Assembly: GCA_035623615.1 (NCBI GenBank)
Contig: DASPTB010000086.1
Location: 1 to 23,772, forward strand
DNA length: 23,772 nucleotides
Reading direction: 5' to 3'
Source of the DNA: DASPTB01 sp035623615
GTDB lineage: Bacteria; Actinomycetota; UBA4738
Shown here: positions 20,702-23,772 of the stretch, piece after piece
Numbering within the stretch: position 1 is the stretch's first letter
Layout: every line of letters starts with the position of its first letter
Translations under genes and position numbers: made by a program
The notes under the pieces: generated by a model
What the model was told of the DNA's origin: nothing
What the model saw: the letters and a program-made list of their open reading frames with translations, nothing else
The model's database searches: none

Positions 20702-21675
20702 GCTTTCCCAGACACCGCCCCCGCAGGTTGCGGCGGACCGAGGCGATCCGGTCGCTCGTCCGCGAGACGGACCTGTCGCCGCGCCGCCTGATCGCCCCGC
20801 TGTTCGTCAAGGACGGGATCGACGAATCGGTGCCGATCGCCTCGATGCCCGGACAGGCGCAGCACACGCTCGAGTCGCTCCGCAAGGAGGCGAGGTCGAT
20901 CGCCGAGCGCGGAATCCTCGGGTTCACGCTCTTCGGCGTCCCGTCCCGGAAGGACGCCGAGGGATCCGACGCGTGGAACCCCGACGGCATCGGACAGCAA
21001 GGGATCCGAGCGCTTCGCGACGAGCTCGGCGGCGATCACATTGTGATCGCCGACCTGTGCCTGGACGAGTACACCGACCACGGGCACTGCGGCGTCCTCG
21101 CGCCGGACGGGACCGTGGACAACGACGAGACGTTGGACCGGTACCGGCGAATCGCGCTTGCTCAGGCCGAGGCGGGTGCCGACCTCGTGGCTCCCTCGGG
21201 GATGATGGACGGACAGGTGGCGGCCATCCGCGACGCGCTGGACGCCGGTGGGTTCGCCGACACGGGCATTCTTGCGTACGCAGCGAAGTTCGCTTCCGCC
21301 TTCTACGGCCCGTTCCGGGAAGCGGCGGAGTGCGCCCCGCGATTCGGCGATCGCGCCGGATACCAGATGGATCCCGCGAACGGCGACGAGGCGCTCCGCG
21401 AGATCCGGGCCGACATCGAGGAAGGCGCCGACATGGTCATGATCAAGCCGGCGCTTCCCTACCTGGACGTCGTTCGGCGTGCCCGCGAGGCGTTCGACAT
21501 CCCCATCGTCGCGTACAACGTGAGCGGGGAATACGCCATGGTGAAGGCGGCATCGGCCAACGGCTGGCTCGACGAGCGGCGCACGGTGCTCGAGGTGCTG
21601 ACCTCGATCCGCCGGGCGGGCGCCGACCTGATCCTGACCTACCACGCGGCCGACGCCGGCGAGTGGCTGGCGTAG
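20698..21675 (+). CDS. hemB: Delta-aminolevulinic acid dehydratase (porphobilinogen synthase)
   Basis: 325 aa. HemB condenses two 5-aminolevulinates to porphobilinogen. The two active-site lysines are Lys197 (YAAKFASAFYG) and Lys250 (MVMIKPALPYLD). In the metal-binding segment DLCLDEYTDHGHCGVL, Cys121 and Cys131 flank Asp123, where the zinc-type enzymes have a third cysteine, so the metal preference may be intermediate. Other family motifs (FGVP, DIEEGADMV, AYNVSGEYAM) are intact. The ATG at 20698 overlaps the hemD stop (ATGA) and leads into the normal N-terminus FPRHRPRRLRRTEAIRSLV. Its stop overlaps hemL by 13 bp. In the pathway it acts before hemC, though it is placed after hemD in the operon. 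Confidence 0.97.
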   Translation: MSFPRHRPRRLRRTEAIRSLVRETDLSPRRLIAPLFVKDGIDESVPIASMPGQAQHTLESLRKEARSIAERGILGFTLFGVPSRKDAEGSDAWNPDGIGQQGIRALRDELGGDHIVIADLCLDEYTDHGHCGVLAPDGTVDNDETLDRYRRIALAQAEAGADLVAPSGMMDGQVAAIRDALDAGGFADTGILAYAAKFASAFYGPFREAAECAPRFGDRAGYQMDPANGDEALREIRADIEEGADMVMIKPALPYLDVVRRAREAFDIPIVAYNVSGEYAMVKAASANGWLDERRTVLEVLTSIRRAGADLILTYHAADAGEWLA

Positions 21676-22973
21676 GCGACTCGGGCGGCGCGGGCGCGCG
21701 CTCGCGGGAGCTGTTCGCGCGCGCCCGCGATGTCATCCCCGGTGGGGTCGACTCGCCGGTCCGTGCGTTCGGAGCGGTGGGCGGCACCCCGCCGTTCGTC
21801 GCCCGGGGCGAGGGGGCCTACGTCGTCGACGCGGACGGTCGGCGCTTCCTCGACTACGTCCAGTCGTGGGGCGCGCTGCTTTTCGGCCACGCCCGCCCCG
21901 AGATCGTCCGGGCGGCCGCGGAGGCAGCCGCGCTCGGCACGTCGTTCGGGGCGCCCACCGAGGGCGAAGTGCGCCTCGCCGAGCTCATCGTGTCGGCCGT
22001 CCCGAGCGTCGAGATGGTGCGCCTGGTGTCGTCGGGGACCGAGGCGGCCATGAGCGCACTCCGGCTGGCCCGCGGGTTCACGGGCCGCGAGAGGATCCTG
22101 AAGTTCGAGGGGTGCTACCACGGCCACGCCGACGCGCTGCTGGCGGCGGCAGGCTCGGGCGTCGCGACGCTCGGGCTCCCCGGCGCGGCCGGAGTGACCG
22201 CGGGGGCGGTGCGAGACACGATCGTGGTGCCCTACAACGACTTCGAGGCGGCCGACGCGGCCTTCGACGAAGCGGGCGAGCAGCTGGCGTGCGTGATCGT
22301 CGAACCGGTCGCGGCCAACATGGGCGTCGTCGCCCCGGCACGTGGCTTCCTCGAGCGCCTGCGAGGCGAGTGCGACCGTCTCGGCGCGCTGCTCGTCTTC
22401 GACGAGGTGATCACGGGGTTTCGTGTCGCGTGGGGCGGCGCGCAGTCGCTGTTCGGGGTCACGCCCGACCTCACCGTGCTCGGCAAGGTGATGGGCGGAG
22501 GCTTCCCCTGCGCCGCGTTCGGCGGCCGGAGGGAGATCATGGAACGCCTGGCTCCGCTGGGACCCGTGTATCAGGCGGGGACGCTCGCAGGGAACCCCGT
22601 CGCCGTCGCCGCAGGCATCGCGTCGCTCCAACTCGCTCGAGAAGAGGATCCCTACGAGGAGCTGGAGCGCCGGGCCGCAGGTCTGGCGGGCGGGCTGCAG
22701 GAGGCCTTCGCTGGAGCCGGCGTCCCCGCGACGGTGAACCGCGTCTCGACCCTCGTCTCCGTGTTCTTCACCGAGGGACCGGTGACCGACTACGCGGCGG
22801 CCCGGGCGTCGGCTCACGACACGTACGCGCGATTCTTCCACGGGATGCTGGAGTGTGGGATCGCCCTCGCGCCGTCGGGCTACGAGGCGTGGTTCCCCTC
22901 GGCCGCGCACGGCGACGCCGAGATCGACCGGACGCTGGAAGCGGCCCGGGCGGTCGCCCGATCGCTCGCGTAG
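21663..22973 (+). CDS. hemL: Glutamate-1-semialdehyde 2,1-aminomutase
   Basis: 436 aa, typical length for HemL, a PLP enzyme moving the amino group of glutamate-1-semialdehyde to form 5-aminolevulinate. Lys275 in VLGKVMGGGFP should bind PLP, preceded by FDEVITGFRVA, and by EGCYHGHADALL near residue 150. The N-terminus IPGGVDSPVRAFGAVGGTPPF is diagnostic of HemL among class III aminotransferases. The GTG at 21663 is the only start before the conserved region and overlaps the end of hemB by 13 bp. It closes the hem cluster; downstream haem genes (hemE and later) are not in the window, so the operon makes uroporphyrinogen III. A GGGCGATCGCCC palindrome at 22979-22990 follows. Confidence 0.97.
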   Translation: MAGVGDSGGAGARSRELFARARDVIPGGVDSPVRAFGAVGGTPPFVARGEGAYVVDADGRRFLDYVQSWGALLFGHARPEIVRAAAEAAALGTSFGAPTEGEVRLAELIVSAVPSVEMVRLVSSGTEAAMSALRLARGFTGRERILKFEGCYHGHADALLAAAGSGVATLGLPGAAGVTAGAVRDTIVVPYNDFEAADAAFDEAGEQLACVIVEPVAANMGVVAPARGFLERLRGECDRLGALLVFDEVITGFRVAWGGAQSLFGVTPDLTVLGKVMGGGFPCAAFGGRREIMERLAPLGPVYQAGTLAGNPVAVAAGIASLQLAREEDPYEELERRAAGLAGGLQEAFAGAGVPATVNRVSTLVSVFFTEGPVTDYAAARASAHDTYARFFHGMLECGIALAPSGYEAWFPSAAHGDAEIDRTLEAARAVARSLA

Positions 22974-22978
22974 CCGGC

Positions 22979-22990
22979 GGGCGATCGCCC
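22979..22990. terminator. Palindrome after hemL
   Basis: A perfect 12-bp palindrome GGGCGATCGCCC, 5 bp after the hemL stop and 20 bp before the end of the convergent exonuclease gene. It is too short to fold stably unless the middle bases loop, and has no U-tract. It is the only symmetrical element in this junction. Confidence 0.25.
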
Positions 22991-23010
22991 ACGCCTGTGG
23001 ACGAGAACCG

Positions 23011-23664
23011 TCAGCGGGTCAGGCGGAGCAGCCGGCCCGCCTTCCCGTAGCCGAGCGGCTCGAGCTTCGTCGCCATCACCAGGAACAGCTGCGCGGTCAT
23101 GAGGGCATCGCCCAGCGCGTGGTGCGGACGGTCGACCGGCACGCCGTATCGCTCGGCGACCGACGCGAGCCGCAGGTCCGGATTCCGGCTCCCACGCCCC
23201 TCGAACCGCATCGTCATCTGCAGCACGTCGATGCTCCGGCGCAGCCACCGCCGGGGACCTCCACCGAACAGCGTGTCGAGGAACGCGGCCTCGACGTCGG
23301 CTGCCCAGCAGAGGAGCACCCGCCCGTCGAGCGCCTCGGCGAGCAGCCGGCTGGCCTCCGACACCGGCGGGGCGGTCGCGAGATCAGCGGGGCGCAACTG
23401 ATGGATGCGAACCGACCCGTGCGACGGCCACGACGGGGGGGCGGCCTCGGCATACCGGGCGGTGTCCAGGACGACCCGTCCGCCGCGCACGGGCACGGTG
23501 CCGAACGAGACGACGTGATCCACTCGGGGATTCAGCCCGGTGGTCTCGAAGTCGAGCGCGACGTACTCGACGGATCGCCAGGGCAGCCGGCGAACTCTGC
23601 GCGGAGGGGCGGTGGGCCGGGCCGTCGAGGAGGACGGGGCGCGCGCCGCGGCCGGGTTGCTCAC
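23011..23664 (-). CDS. DEDDh-type 3'-5' exonuclease (DnaQ-like)
   Basis: 217 aa. Exo I is ALDFETTGLN (Asp38, Glu40), the third acidic position appears as Glu125 in WAADVEAAFL where many relatives have Asp, and Exo III is PHHALGDA (His181, Asp186). These two-metal-ion residues define the DnaQ-like proofreading/RNase T superfamily. The ~30 N-terminal residues are Pro/Ala/Arg-rich and probably disordered. The protein lacks polymerase-binding regions, so it is a stand-alone exonuclease whose nucleic-acid substrate is unknown. The GTG at 23664 overlaps the preceding DUF294-type gene stop by 4 bp (GTGA). Nucleotidyltransferase/exonuclease pairs of this type occur in many bacteria and support a shared role. 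Confidence 0.88.
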   Translation of the reverse strand: MSNPAAARAPSSSTARPTAPPRRVRRLPWRSVEYVALDFETTGLNPRVDHVVSFGTVPVRGGRVVLDTARYAEAAPPSWPSHGSVRIHQLRPADLATAPPVSEASRLLAEALDGRVLLCWAADVEAAFLDTLFGGGPRRWLRRSIDVLQMTMRFEGRGSRNPDLRLASVAERYGVPVDRPHHALGDALMTAQLFLVMATKLEPLGYGKAGRLLRLTR

Positions 23665-23772
23665 GGTGGCCGCACGCCGATCTCCGTCGCCAGCAGCCGC
23701 TGCGCGTTTTCGACTGAGCGGAAGGCGGCTCGGAGCCCACCTCGAGTCACCGTCGTAAGCGCCGCGGGATCG
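23661..23772 (-). CDS. C-terminal tail of a DUF294-type nucleotidyltransferase (truncated by window edge)
   Basis: The last 37 codons of a gene that enters from the right edge. It reads DPAALTTVTRGGLRAAFRSV, then ENAQRLLATEIGVRPP, and stops at TGA 23663-23661. The '-DPxxLxxxxRxxLxxAFRxVxxxQxxL' pattern is the end of the substrate-binding helical domain found in CBS-domain putative nucleotidyltransferases (DUF294). The stop overlaps the exonuclease GTG by 4 bp. These two families are often adjacent, which strengthens the call. The catalytic and CBS domains lie outside the window and cannot be checked. Confidence 0.7.
   Translation of the reverse strand, partial: DPAALTTVTRGGLRAAFRSVENAQRLLATEIGVRPP

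Noticed and set aside
17494..21645. A 1383-codon open frame antisense to rex-hemACDB
   Set aside because: It is a high-GC shadow: Arg/Pro/Gly-rich with no recognisable domain, opposite five well-conserved haem genes.

Overview
The window is a GC-rich chromosomal segment, with G or C at most third codon positions and frequent GTG/TTG starts. It most likely comes from an uncultured actinomycetote. The pointers are a 33-codon bS22 (AURKAIP1/COX24-type) ribosomal protein gene, an actinobacterial-type 'phosphatase' family protein, a rex-hemACDBL gene order, a SigK-like ECF sigma factor with an RskA-like anti-sigma factor, and many promoters whose TAnnnT -10 box lies only 6-11 nt before an ATG or GTG (leaderless or near-leaderless transcription). 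I see no rRNA, tRNA, CRISPR array, insertion sequence or prophage.

Layout. 3-2911 (+): the 3' part of a membrane protein with an alkaline-phosphatase-like N-terminal domain, overlapping an AcuC-like deacetylase. 2924-3280 (-): a small unknown protein. 3416-7434 (+): a zinc-ribbon/adenylate-cyclase/AAA/TPR signalling protein coupled to a short-chain dehydrogenase. 7407-8228 (-): a second dehydrogenase, divergent from an actinobacterial phosphatase-family gene (8261-9097). 9098-9383: a structured non-coding stretch with a promoter. 9384-11338 (+): a Clp1/Grc3-type polynucleotide-kinase-like P-loop protein, bS22, and an SAM hydroxide adenosyltransferase. 11324-12195: a 75-aa basic protein divergent from a MarR regulator, with two matching 27-bp palindromes between them. 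12213-13211 (-): a TIM-barrel isomerase followed directly by a 56-aa membrane protein. 13275-15022 (+): a lipocalin-like (AttH/CrtC-type) protein coupled to a 7-TM protein. 15243-16534 (-): ECF sigma/anti-sigma pair. 16572-16820 (+): a glutaredoxin-like protein. 16897-22973 (+): rex and the haem genes hemA, hemC, hemD, hemB, hemL, preceded by a probable leaderless 19-codon leader peptide whose stop overlaps the rex start. 23011-23772 (-): a DEDDh exonuclease and the C-terminal tail of a DUF294-type nucleotidyltransferase.

The rex-hem block is a complete five-enzyme route from glutamyl-tRNA to uroporphyrinogen III under a NADH/NAD+-sensing repressor. The glutaredoxin-like gene just upstream also fits a redox theme. 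Several short genes (bS22, the 56-aa membrane protein, the rex leader peptide, the DUF294 tail) are too short or too truncated to be found by length alone and are supported here by family match, spacing or overlap. The most notable non-textbook items are the rex leader peptide, the MarR operator pair with its 75-aa partner, and the Clp1-like/bS22/SAM-hydrolase neighbourhood with its long leader.
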